Below, piece by piece: positions 1 through 5,998 of a stretch of DNA of 8,458 nucleotides. Numbering within the stretch: position 1 is the first letter of the stretch; every line of letters starts with the position of its first letter. The translations under genes were made by a program, and so were the position numbers. The DNA is from Pseudomonadota bacterium. Lineage in GTDB: Bacteria > Pseudomonadota > Alphaproteobacteria > Rhizobiales > Xanthobacteraceae. The notes beneath the pieces are model-generated. The model had not been told where the DNA came from and did no database searches. It worked only from the letters and a program-made list of their open reading frames with translations. The DNA lies in contig JAJYAH010000269.1 of assembly GCA_021779635.1 (NCBI GenBank), positions 1-8,458 of the forward strand, in the 5' to 3' direction.

Positions 1-1230
1 GTCGGACAATTGCGGGCGCTTGTCGTCGCGGCTTTCCACCTGACGCGACAGCTGCGACAGCGCGATCACGGGGACGTTGAGTTCCTTGGCCAGCGCCTTC
101 AGGCTGGTGGTGATTTCGGTCACCTCCTGGACGCGATTGTCGGAGCGCTTGCTCGATCCCTGCAACAGCTGAATGTAGTCGACCACGATCAGATCGAGGC
201 CCTTCTGGCGCTTCAACCGCCGGGCGCGCGCGGTCAGTTGCGAAATCGACAGGCCGCCGGTTTCGTCGACATAGAGCGGCAGCGACTGCAATTCGATGGA
301 GTAGTTGCGGATTTTCTCGAAGTCGGCCTCGGTAATGCCGCCACGGCGGATCGAGCTCGACGCGATGCTGGTCTGTTCGGCGAGAATACGGGTGGCAAGC
401 TGTTCGGCGGACATTTCGCAGGAGAAGAAGCCGACGATGCCGCCATTGACCGACTTCATCGTGCCGTCGGCCTGCACTTCGGCGCGATGCGCTTTGGCGA
501 TGTTGTAGGCGATGTTGGTCGCAAGCGCGGTTTTGCCCATGCCGGGACGGCCGGCGATGATGATGAGATCTGAGGGCTGCAGGCCGCCCATCTTGATGTC
601 GAGATCGCGCAGGCCGGTGGCAATGCCCGACAGCTTGCCGTCGCGCTGGAAGGCTTTCGCCGCCATATCGACCGCGATCGTGAGGGCCTGCGCGAAACGC
701 TGGAATCCGCCGTCGTAACGGCCGGTTTCGGCCAGTTCGTACAGCCTGCGCTCGGCATCCTCGATCTGCGCCCGGGGGGCAAAATCCACCGGCGCGTCGA
801 AGGCGACATTGACCATGTCGGTGCCGATGCCAATCAGGTCGCGACGCTGTGCCAGCTCATAGATGGTGCGTCCATAATCGTGCGCGTTGATGATTGTGGT
901 CGCTTCTGCGGCGAGGCGGGCGAGGTATTGGCCGACCGTTATGCCCGCCCCGAGGTCGGTCTCGGCAGGGACGAAGGTCTTCAGCGTGACCGGGGTCGCG
1001 ACCTTGCCCATCCGGATCAGGCTGCCGGCGGTCTCGAAAATGGTCTGGTGGATCGGCTCGAAGAAGTGCTTCGGCTCCAGGAAATCCGACACCCGGTAGA
1101 ACGCATCGTTGTTGACCAGGATGGCGCCCAGCACGCTCTGCTCGGCCTCGATATTGTGCGGTGCGCTCCGATAGGCCGGAGTCCCCGTGTCGGGAGCGAG
1201 TTTGAGAACGTTCGAATCAAGTGGCGCCAT
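1..1230 (-). CDS. dnaB: Replicative DNA helicase DnaB (C-terminus cut by window edge)
   Basis: Hexameric RecA-fold helicase that unwinds DNA at the replication fork and binds primase through its N-terminal domain. The frame is open for 410 codons from ATG at 1230-1228 to base 1 with no stop. The N-terminal domain (about residues 22-125) opens with HNIEAEQSVLGAIL. Walker A is GRPGMGKT at about 227-234 (Lys233). The FFSCEMS motif follows, and Walker B is DLIVVDYIQLL with Asp351. The last visible part, ALSQLSRQVESRDDKRPQLSD, is the DnaB signature just before the arginine-finger segment, so that segment and the C-terminus (by family length, roughly 90 residues) lie outside. No clear Shine-Dalgarno precedes the ATG, and no upstream in-frame start is better. 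In related genomes dnaB often sits close downstream of rplI; here about 4.8 kb separates them. Identity is certain from the motifs. Confidence 0.97.
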   Translation of the reverse strand, partial: MAPLDSNVLKLAPDTGTPAYRSAPHNIEAEQSVLGAILVNNDAFYRVSDFLEPKHFFEPIHQTIFETAGSLIRMGKVATPVTLKTFVPAETDLGAGITVGQYLARLAAEATTIINAHDYGRTIYELAQRRDLIGIGTDMVNVAFDAPVDFAPRAQIEDAERRLYELAETGRYDGGFQRFAQALTIAVDMAAKAFQRDGKLSGIATGLRDLDIKMGGLQPSDLIIIAGRPGMGKTALATNIAYNIAKAHRAEVQADGTMKSVNGGIVGFFSCEMSAEQLATRILAEQTSIASSSIRRGGITEADFEKIRNYSIELQSLPLYVDETGGLSISQLTARARRLKRQKGLDLIVVDYIQLLQGSSKRSDNRVQEVTEITTSLKALAKELNVPVIALSQLSRQVESRDDKRPQLSD

Positions 1231-1520
1231 GGGTTCTTGTGTGTTCTTGGATTTTGTTGGATGCGGGGCGCGAATAAAGCGCCACTCCCGCTCGCAGTGG
1301 AAGCAGCATCCTCCATTATGCACGATTCTGATTTTTTTCGGTGGATGAAACCCGACGCCGACGCATTCCGCTTGACGGGCTTTTTTGGAAATTTCGGGCG
1401 ACGTCGCCTGGTCGGTCGATCGCAAGCGAGGAAAGTTGCAGCGCCGCCTGAACCTTATTCGCGCGCCGGCATACTCATTCCAAGGCGAACGAACGTCCCG
1501 GGCCGCGGCCTGGCGCTGGA
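1231..1520. other. Intergenic stretch upstream of dnaB
   Basis: I see no convincing gene here. Reading frames in it are shadows or run into dnaB in the wrong frame. It should hold the dnaB promoter on the minus strand. A CATAAT hexamer (minus strand, 1320-1315) could be a -10 box, but no good -35 lies 16-18 bases upstream of it. T-runs at about 1331-1338 and 1381-1386 are not preceded by a clear stem, so I do not call a terminator. Confidence 0.4.
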
Positions 1521-1640
1521 TCAGATCAGGATGAGATAGATCAGCGCGATCAGCGCAGCGGCGACCCCGGTGACGATCAAGGCATAATCGGTGCCGATGT
1601 CGCCCCGGGAGCCGAATGATGGGTCTGTTTTCTGGGCCAT
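1521..1640 (-). CDS. Small single-pass membrane protein (39 aa), function unknown
   Basis: A 40-codon frame from ATG (1640-1638) to TGA (1523-1521). The first 18 residues are polar (SFGSRGDIGTD). They are followed by one hydrophobic helix, YALIVTGVAAALIALIYLIL, that runs to the C-terminus. Third codon positions are mostly G or C, as in the real genes nearby, and the polar-then-membrane layout is unlikely by chance. The G-x-D-Y-x-L-I pattern at the head of the helix loosely recalls Flp-type IVb pilins (G-x-x-x-E-Y-x-L-I), but the usual Glu is Asp and the protein is shorter than typical Flp. An in-frame TAA lies three codons before the ATG, so this is the only start. No clear Shine-Dalgarno is visible. 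It shares dnaB's strand but is separated from it by 290 bases. Alternatives are a small stress or regulatory membrane peptide, or a chance frame. Confidence 0.55.
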   Translation of the reverse strand: MAQKTDPSFGSRGDIGTDYALIVTGVAAALIALIYLILI

Positions 1641-1787
1641 TTGGGTGATTTACGACAAGGCCGAGGGGTCTTTTGTGAAGCAGGTCACACCCGGCAGGTT
1701 TTCTTTACGGCAGGGTCGATCGGAACCAGTCGGCGACTTCGGGGTTGGTAATGGGGTCGGGGATACCGGCTCAGGCAAGGACAGGCG

Positions 1788-2030
1788 ATGGGTCAGCAAC
1801 TTCAACCATGGCAATCGGGGAAGTCTTTGCGGTCAGCAAAGTCCTGGCGGTCGGGAAATGGCGAAAGGCTGTGGCTCTCGATGCTGGTCGAGGCCATGGA
1901 AGAATTTTCCCGGCCCGATATCCGCAGCTTGCCCTGCCATCCGTCGCTGCTGGTGGCGGTACGCGCGCAACTGGCGCGGCCGGTGTCACCTTGCGCACAT
2001 GGCGCATCCCGTTTCAGCCTGCGAAATTAG
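1788..2030 (+). CDS. Hypothetical protein, 80 aa (weak candidate)
   Basis: A frame from ATG at 1788 to TAG at 2028-2030. A good ribosome binding site, AAGGA at 1777-1781, lies six bases before the ATG. The first about 27 residues are Ser/Gly/Arg/Lys-rich with less biased codons. From about residue 26 the sequence (ERLWLSMLVEAMEEFSRPDI) looks like an amphipathic helix and has strong GC third positions. I recognise no family. The stop codon lies inside a 15-bp tandem duplication (2024-2053), so the 3' end may have been altered, or the gene could be a remnant. A longer overlapping frame (1745-2218) runs into the cfa coding region and is less likely. It converges with the cyclopropane synthase gene. 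Confidence 0.33.
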   Translation: MGQQLQPWQSGKSLRSAKSWRSGNGERLWLSMLVEAMEEFSRPDIRSLPCHPSLLVAVRAQLARPVSPCAHGASRFSLRN

Positions 2031-2053
2031 ACTTGGCAAAATTAGACTCGGCA
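2024..2053. repeat. 15-bp tandem duplication
   Basis: Two adjacent copies, aaattagacttggca (2024-2038) and aaattagactcggca (2039-2053), differ at one base. They lie in the gap between the 80-aa candidate and the convergent cyclopropane synthase gene. The first copy contains the candidate's TAG stop. Confidence 0.85.
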
Positions 2054-2072
2054 AAAAACCACACTTGTCGAA

Positions 2073-2091
2073 TCGGATCCGGCAAATCCGA
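2073..2091 (-). terminator. Weak hairpin downstream of the cyclopropane synthase gene
   Basis: Inverted repeat TCGGAT (2073-2078) and ATCCGA (2086-2091) with a seven-base loop, 12 bases past the cfa stop on the minus strand. A run of six T occurs on the minus strand about 15 bases beyond the stem, which is too far for a textbook intrinsic terminator. It may help termination or only protect the 3' end. Confidence 0.25.
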
Positions 2092-2102
2092 GCGCGCAGG
2101 CT

Positions 2103-3353
2103 TCATTCGCCGGCGATTTGCAGCCGCGGTTGCTTGCCACGCTCGATCCCGCGCAGCTTGGCCTCCTCACGCGCGATGTAGTCGCGCGTCATCGGCACAA
2201 CGCCTTGCCGCTTGGTGATCTGGATTTGAAAGTTCATCATGTTCTGCTTGCGGAACGACATTTCCGACGATGCCAAATAGAATTCCCACATCCGCGCAAA
2301 GCGCTCGTCATAGAGCCGCACCGCTTCCTCGCGCCGCGCCATGAAGCGCTCGCGCCAGGCTTTTAGCGTCTCGGCGTAATGCAGCCGGAGGATTTCGATG
2401 TCGCACACCAGAAGTCCGGAGCGTTCGATCGCGGGGATCACTTCGGAGAGAGCGGGGATGTAGCCGCCAGGGAAAATGTATTTCGCGATCCAGGGGTTGG
2501 TGACATCGGGGCCGTCCGAGCGGCCGATCGAGTGCAATACCATGACACCGTCATCGGTCAGAAGCTCGGCGCAGCGCCTGAAATAGGTCTCGTAGAAGTC
2601 GACGCCGACATGCTCGAACATGCCGACCGACACGATGCGGTCGAAGGGGCCTGGAATGTCACGATAATCCTCGAGCAAAAACTTCGCCGATTGCGCCAGA
2701 TTCTTCTCGGCGGCGCGGGCGTTCGATACCTGCAATTGTTCGGTGGACAGCGTGACGCCGGTGACATTGGCGCCGGTCATTTCGGCCAGATACAGTCCAA
2801 GGCCTCCCCAGCCGGAGCCGATATCGAGCACGCGGTCGCCGCGCTCGATCAACAGCTTCGCGGCAAGATGTCGCTTCTTGGCGAGTTGGGCATCGTCGAG
2901 CGTTGCGTCCGGCGTTTCGTAATAAGCGCAACTGTATTGTTTGTCGGCATCGAGAAAGAGGGAATAGAGCCGCCCGTCGAGATCGTAGTGGCGCGCCACA
3001 TTGTCCCTCGCACGAGGGCGCGGGTTGAATTGCTGGGCATGCCTGACCAGGTAACGCAGCCACCACTGCAGCTTGGCCCAGCGCGGCAATATCTCGGGTT
3101 GATTCAGCAGGATCGCCAGCACATCGGCAATCGAGCCATTCTCGACGACGAAAGTGCCGTCCATGTAGATTTCGCCGAGTGTCAGTTCCGGGTTCAGCAG
3201 AATCCGGCGTTCGGCTTCGGTGGTCAGGAACCGGACGGAGACCGGCGTTCCGGTGCTGTCACCACAACTAAATTCGGCCCCACTCGCGGTCGTAAATCGC
3301 ATCGTGCCGCGGCGGATGAACTTCTTCAGGAAATAACGCAACAAACGATCCAT
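2103..3353 (-). CDS. cfa: Cyclopropane-fatty-acyl-phospholipid synthase
   Basis: SAM-dependent enzyme that adds a methylene group across the double bond of unsaturated acyl chains in membrane phospholipids, usually at stationary phase or under acid, desiccation or solvent stress. Length is 416 aa from ATG at 3353 (E. coli Cfa is 382). The SAM-binding motif VLDIGSGWGG is at about 175-184. The family signatures QYSCAYYE (Cys142, matching the conserved E. coli Cys139), SVGMFEHVG (Glu247), VLHSIG (His274), KYIFPGG and the tyrosine in LHYAETLKAW (Tyr326) are all present, so it should be active. The C-terminal QITKRQGVVP segment is typical of proteobacterial homologues. A GTG at 3362 would add three residues; I prefer the ATG, which has GGTGG upstream. 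It is transcribed away from the heme-protein gene. Related methyltransferases of the Cfa superfamily cannot be wholly excluded. Confidence 0.93.
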   Translation of the reverse strand: MDRLLRYFLKKFIRRGTMRFTTASGAEFSCGDSTGTPVSVRFLTTEAERRILLNPELTLGEIYMDGTFVVENGSIADVLAILLNQPEILPRWAKLQWWLRYLVRHAQQFNPRPRARDNVARHYDLDGRLYSLFLDADKQYSCAYYETPDATLDDAQLAKKRHLAAKLLIERGDRVLDIGSGWGGLGLYLAEMTGANVTGVTLSTEQLQVSNARAAEKNLAQSAKFLLEDYRDIPGPFDRIVSVGMFEHVGVDFYETYFRRCAELLTDDGVMVLHSIGRSDGPDVTNPWIAKYIFPGGYIPALSEVIPAIERSGLLVCDIEILRLHYAETLKAWRERFMARREEAVRLYDERFARMWEFYLASSEMSFRKQNMMNFQIQITKRQGVVPMTRDYIAREEAKLRGIERGKQPRLQIAGE

Positions 3354-3620
3354 CGAAACCACCAGATAAGCGATCCCGCAGAGGCAAAATACTTGTTGTT
3401 ATACCCGACGGAACGGTTCCCAAGTGCCTCGTTGGTATCATAGTGGCGGTGAGCCGGATGCGCTAGTGCGCTGTTCACAAAGCGGATATTCCGAAATATG
3501 ACGTTTGTGTCGTTTCGCCATGAGCGCGCTTCCATTCGCGGCACAATGGGCTAAAAGGTGACCGCCGCCATCAGTCCCGGATCGGGGTGCTGGAGCGGTT
3601 TCCGCAGCTGGAGAACAAGA
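3354..3620. promoter_or_regulatory. Divergent promoter region between cfa and the heme-protein gene
   Basis: About 267 bases between two divergent genes, so it must carry both promoters. On the minus strand a TATAAC hexamer (3402-3397) lies about 45 bases before the cfa start, without a clear -35. A perfect inverted repeat, GGAAC-G-GTTCC, lies at 3410-3420. In the plus direction GGAAC (3410-3414) is followed after 15 bases by CGTT (3430-3433). This resembles the alphaproteobacterial general-stress (EcfG) promoter pattern but is one or two bases short in spacing. No convincing gene lies here. Confidence 0.35.
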
Positions 3621-4787
3621 ATGTCGAGCCGAGCGCTCAGTTTAGCGACGGTGATGTTTCTGATCGGCTGTCTCGCGGCGATCCACGCCCAGGCGGAAAA
3701 TCTAGACGCCGGCAAGAGCCCTTCCCAGATTTTCGCGGGTACTTGCTCGGAATGCCACAAGAGCTCGCGGGGTCTGCTCAGGAAGGTCCCCGCAGGGTCC
3801 CTGCCGGGCTTTCTGCGTCAGCATTACACCACCGGCGGCCAAATGGCCGCGGTGCTCAGCGCCTACCTGATCGCCAATGGGGCGGCCGATAGGCGCCCTT
3901 CCGGCGGCGAGCCCAAGCCCGGCACGGATGCCAAGCCCGGCACGGATGTCAAATCCGACGAAACCAAGCCCGCTGATCAGGCCGACCGCCGGGGCCGCAG
4001 GCTGCGCCCGGCGGAGCCCCCGCAGGAGGAGGCTGCCAAGCCCGCCGCAGACCCACGACAGGCCGCGAGGCCGGATGCCGATGGCCCTTTGCCACAGGAC
4101 GAGCGCAAGGGCCGCAAGCGGCTGGCGCGCCCGGGAGAGGCGCCCGACGTCGGCAAACCAGCGGATGGCCAGACTCCGGCTCAGTCGTCGGCAGGCGAGC
4201 GCGGCCCGGATGGCCGCAAATCGGCTGCCAGGCTGAGGCGCGGCAGGCCGGGTAGCGAAGAACCGCCCAAAACCGATGCAGCCAAGACCGACACTGCCAA
4301 GACCGACACTGCCAAGACGGACGCTTCCAAGACGGACGCTTCCAAGATTGACACGCCCAAGACCGATACCTCCAAGAGCGATACCTCCAAGAGCGATGCA
4401 GCCAAGGACGAGCCCTCCAAGGGTGAGCCGGCCAAGGACGACAAGCCGCCGAGCGAGACTGCCAAAGACGAGGACAGCAGACCCGAGCTGAACAAACCCG
4501 AAGGCACCCGACCATCGGGCGACGGCAAGCCTGATACCGCCAAGATCGAGGCGCCGAACGGGACGGGTAGCGGGGAACGTCCGGTATTGCGGGCCGATCC
4601 GGTTCCCCCCGTCACGCCCGCGCCGGCCGCTGCTCCGGCCGCGCCGGCGGCGGCTTCCAGCGCAGCTTCAGAACGGGTCCCGGAGCCGCCGGCACCCGCT
4701 GCGCCGTCTGCGCCGGCATCGGTGACGGCTTCGGCGCCGCCGCCGCCGGCCCCGGCCGGACCACCGGTGCCGCCGATCTCTCAATAG
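3621..4787 (+). CDS. Exported mini-cytochrome c-like protein with long Lys/Pro/Ala-rich tail
   Basis: A 388-aa protein starting at ATG 3621, with GGAG at 3610-3613 seven bases upstream; the frame is open to 3558 but lacks a better start. Residues 1-25 are a signal peptide, with a probable signal peptidase I site after AQA. LIGC at 14-17 also fits a lipobox, so a lipoprotein is possible. CSECH at 42-46 is a c-type heme attachment motif. HYTTGGQMAAVLSAYLI (69-84) resembles the last helix of class I cytochrome c, with Met75 or His69 as a possible second ligand. The whole domain spans only about 60 residues. Residues 90-388 are low complexity: two copies of KPGTD-A/V (99-110), three degenerate Arg-rich motifs (about 123-134, 162-175, 204-215), eleven KTD-type pentads (217-271) and a Pro/Ala-rich end. 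It probably acts in the periplasm or envelope, role unknown. Redox function is inferred from the CxxCH alone. Confidence 0.8.
   Translation: MSSRALSLATVMFLIGCLAAIHAQAENLDAGKSPSQIFAGTCSECHKSSRGLLRKVPAGSLPGFLRQHYTTGGQMAAVLSAYLIANGAADRRPSGGEPKPGTDAKPGTDVKSDETKPADQADRRGRRLRPAEPPQEEAAKPAADPRQAARPDADGPLPQDERKGRKRLARPGEAPDVGKPADGQTPAQSSAGERGPDGRKSAARLRRGRPGSEEPPKTDAAKTDTAKTDTAKTDASKTDASKIDTPKTDTSKSDTSKSDAAKDEPSKGEPAKDDKPPSETAKDEDSRPELNKPEGTRPSGDGKPDTAKIEAPNGTGSGERPVLRADPVPPVTPAPAAAPAAPAAASSAASERVPEPPAPAAPSAPASVTASAPPPPAPAGPPVPPISQ
3915..3950 (+). repeat. 18-bp direct repeat within the heme-protein gene
   Basis: Two adjacent 18-base units, each starting aagcccggcacggatg, at 3915-3932 and 3933-3950. 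They differ at one base and are in frame, encoding KPGTDA and KPGTDV at the start of the disordered tail. Confidence 0.9.
4269..4433 (+). repeat. 15-bp tandem repeat array, about 11 units
   Basis: Eleven in-frame 15-base units encode pentads of the form K-T/S-D-x-A/S, drifting to K-D/G-E-P-x at the end. Units 2 and 3 are identical (aagaccgacactgcc), and units 4 and 5 are identical (aagacggacgcttcc). Units 7 and 8 differ by a few bases. Identity between neighbours indicates recent slippage or unequal exchange, so copy number may vary between strains. Confidence 0.9.
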
Positions 4788-4823
4788 ACTCTTTCAAACC
4801 CGGCTTGCCTCCGGCGGCAGAAT

Positions 4824-4863
4824 TTGACCAATATTAGAGCATTACTCTAGAGTAGAGGTCTAG
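4824..4863 (+). promoter_or_regulatory. Probable promoter and operator of the tetR-thioesterase operon
   Basis: TTGACC (4824-4829) and TAGAGT (4848-4853), spaced 18, form a plausible -35/-10 pair just ahead of the TetR-type gene. A perfect 12-bp palindrome, TACTCTAGAGTA (4843-4854), covers the -10. Flanking half-sites TAGAG (4835-4839) and TCTAG (4859-4863) make overlapping inverted repeats. This is the usual position of an autoregulatory TetR-family operator. Binding itself is inferred. Confidence 0.55.
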
Positions 4864-4880
4864 GTGCCGGGAGACGAGTG

Positions 4881-5495
4881 ATGGCGGTCGGGGTTCGACA
4901 GGATTTACTGGCCGCGGGACTGGCGGTGTTTGACCGCGACGGCCTTGAAGGTGCGACCGTCGCGGCCATTCGCGGCCGGGCGCGAGCCTCAAACGGCAGT
5001 TTCTTTCATTGCTTCGGATCAAAGAAGGAGCTGGCCGGCACCCTGTTTCTGGAGGTGCTGCAGATCTATCATGCGGCGATACTCGCAGCGATCGACCCTG
5101 CCTTGGACGCGCAGAATGGCATCGATCGCCTGATCCGCGCGCATCTCGACTGGGTGGTGAACAACCGGCGCGAGGCGCGCTATCTGTTCGAGATTTCTCG
5201 CAGCGAATGGACCGAAGGAATTCGCGCCGCGCAGCGCATCCAGAACTCACGCTTCGCGGATGGCATCGAGGGCTGGCGCGCGCCGCTGGTCGCGCGGGGT
5301 GAATTGTTGCCCATGACGGCCACGCTGTTCTTCAGCCAGATCATCGGACCTGCGCAGATTTTCTGCCGCGCATGGTTATCGGGTCGCGACCGTTCCGATC
5401 CACGGCTTCAGGCCGAGGTTCTGATCGCTTGCGCCATCCGGGCGCTGGTCGCTTCGGAAGCCGTTGCGAAGCCGGAGGCACGCCATGACCGCTAA
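4881..5495 (+). CDS. TetR/AcrR-family transcriptional regulator
   Basis: A 204-aa one-domain-pair repressor of normal TetR length. The N-terminal helix-turn-helix is clear: GLEGATVAAIRGRA (about 21-34), then recognition segment SNGSFFHCFGSKKEL (about 37-51), close to the TetR_N consensus. The C-terminal part is all-helical and should bind a small ligand, which cannot be read from sequence. ATG at 4881 has GGGAG (4869-4873) seven bases upstream; the GTG at 4878 is too close to it. The gene ends inside the start of the downstream thioesterase gene (11-base overlap), so the two are one operon and probably translationally coupled. A palindrome over the probable promoter (4843-4854) suggests that it represses itself and the thioesterase. 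An acyl-CoA-type inducer is a reasonable guess given the partner, but only a guess. Confidence 0.92.
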   Translation: MAVGVRQDLLAAGLAVFDRDGLEGATVAAIRGRARASNGSFFHCFGSKKELAGTLFLEVLQIYHAAILAAIDPALDAQNGIDRLIRAHLDWVVNNRREARYLFEISRSEWTEGIRAAQRIQNSRFADGIEGWRAPLVARGELLPMTATLFFSQIIGPAQIFCRAWLSGRDRSDPRLQAEVLIACAIRALVASEAVAKPEARHDR

Positions 5496-5961
5496 ACCCG
5501 ACTCGAAACCCGATTTGGACTTCGCGCCGATCGCCAAGCGAATCCGCGACGGTGTCGGTTTGCAAGGGTTTATGACCCATATCGGCGCAAAGCTTTCCGA
5601 ACTGGCGCGCGGGACATGTACGCTGGTGGTCGATCGGCGGCCGGAGCTGTTGCAGCAGCATGGCTTTTTCCATGGCGGCGTCACTGCCTTCCTGGTCGAC
5701 AATGCGACGACGATCGCTGCCGCAACGTCGCGCGGCCAACCCGCGCTCACAGCCGAATACAAACTGAACTTGTTGTCGCCGGCATCCGGAGAGCGCCTGA
5801 TCTGCCGCGCGCGCGTGATCAAGCCCGGACGTCAGGTCGCGGTTGTTGCCGCTGACGTCTTCTGCGTGATTGACGGGATCGAGAAGCACACCGCAACGGC
5901 ATTGGCGTCGATTGCGATGCTCGCGGAGAGCGTGTCGGCCAGAATCCAAAGCCCGGCCTGA
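5485..5961 (+). CDS. PaaI-type hotdog-fold thioesterase
   Basis: A 158-aa hotdog-domain protein, probably an acyl-CoA thioesterase that frees CoA from aryl- or fatty-acyl-CoA in the cytoplasm. The family signature HGFFHGG (59-65) is followed by FLVDNA with Asp72, matching the HGG-x(6)-D active-site arrangement of PaaI. EYKLNLLSPA (91-100) is the typical central strand and loop. ATG at 5485 has GGAGG at 5474-5478 six bases upstream and overlaps the TetR gene by 11 bases; an ATG at 5464 would add seven residues but lacks this support. The stop TGA lies in the loop of a strong hairpin. The substrate is unknown, since the PaaI name covers many activities. No phenylacetate pathway genes are visible nearby, so I give no gene symbol. 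Confidence 0.9.
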   Translation: MTAKPDSKPDLDFAPIAKRIRDGVGLQGFMTHIGAKLSELARGTCTLVVDRRPELLQQHGFFHGGVTAFLVDNATTIAAATSRGQPALTAEYKLNLLSPASGERLICRARVIKPGRQVAVVAADVFCVIDGIEKHTATALASIAMLAESVSARIQSPA

Positions 5962-5974
5962 TTGGCCGGGCTTG
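5948..5974. terminator. Hairpin between convergent thioesterase and rplI genes
   Basis: A perfect 10-bp stem, AAGCCCGGCC (5949-5958) and GGCCGGGCTT (5964-5973), with a five-base loop that includes the thioesterase TGA. It sits 25 bases past the rplI stop on the minus strand, so it may end transcription in both directions. On the minus strand TTT follows the stem; on the plus strand there is no T-tract. This makes it an imperfect intrinsic terminator. Confidence 0.6.
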
Positions 5975-5998
5975 GGCAGGTTCGATGCAGGAAGCCCG

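Noticed and set aside
10..573. Plus-strand open frame of 187 codons at the left edge
   Set aside because: It is antisense to the dnaB helicase domain, whose Walker A and B motifs are intact.
1315..1349. Possible dnaB promoter with CATAAT as -10
   Set aside because: No hexamer at 16-18 bases upstream resembles a -35, so it is not called as a feature.
1745..2218. Alternative 157-codon plus-strand frame
   Set aside because: It runs over 100 bases into cfa on the opposite strand and lacks a good binding site. The 80-aa frame in the same stretch has a better one.
2379..3443. Long plus-strand open frame (354 codons) opposite cfa
   Set aside because: It is antisense to a clear enzyme gene with all family motifs; long antisense frames are common in GC-rich DNA. 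Its sequence resembles no family.
3326..3544. Minus-strand 72-codon frame upstream of cfa
   Set aside because: It overlaps the cfa start in another frame and covers the divergent promoter region, with no codon bias or binding site.
4181..4615. Minus-strand frame with leucine/serine pentapeptide-like repeats (such as LEVSV, LEASV)
   Set aside because: The periodicity comes from the 15-bp array of the plus-strand gene read backwards. It has no signal or start support, so it is not a true pentapeptide-repeat protein.
4788..4823. Possible terminator after the heme-protein gene
   Set aside because: Only a 4-bp stem (TGCC/GGCA) can be drawn and no T-tract follows.
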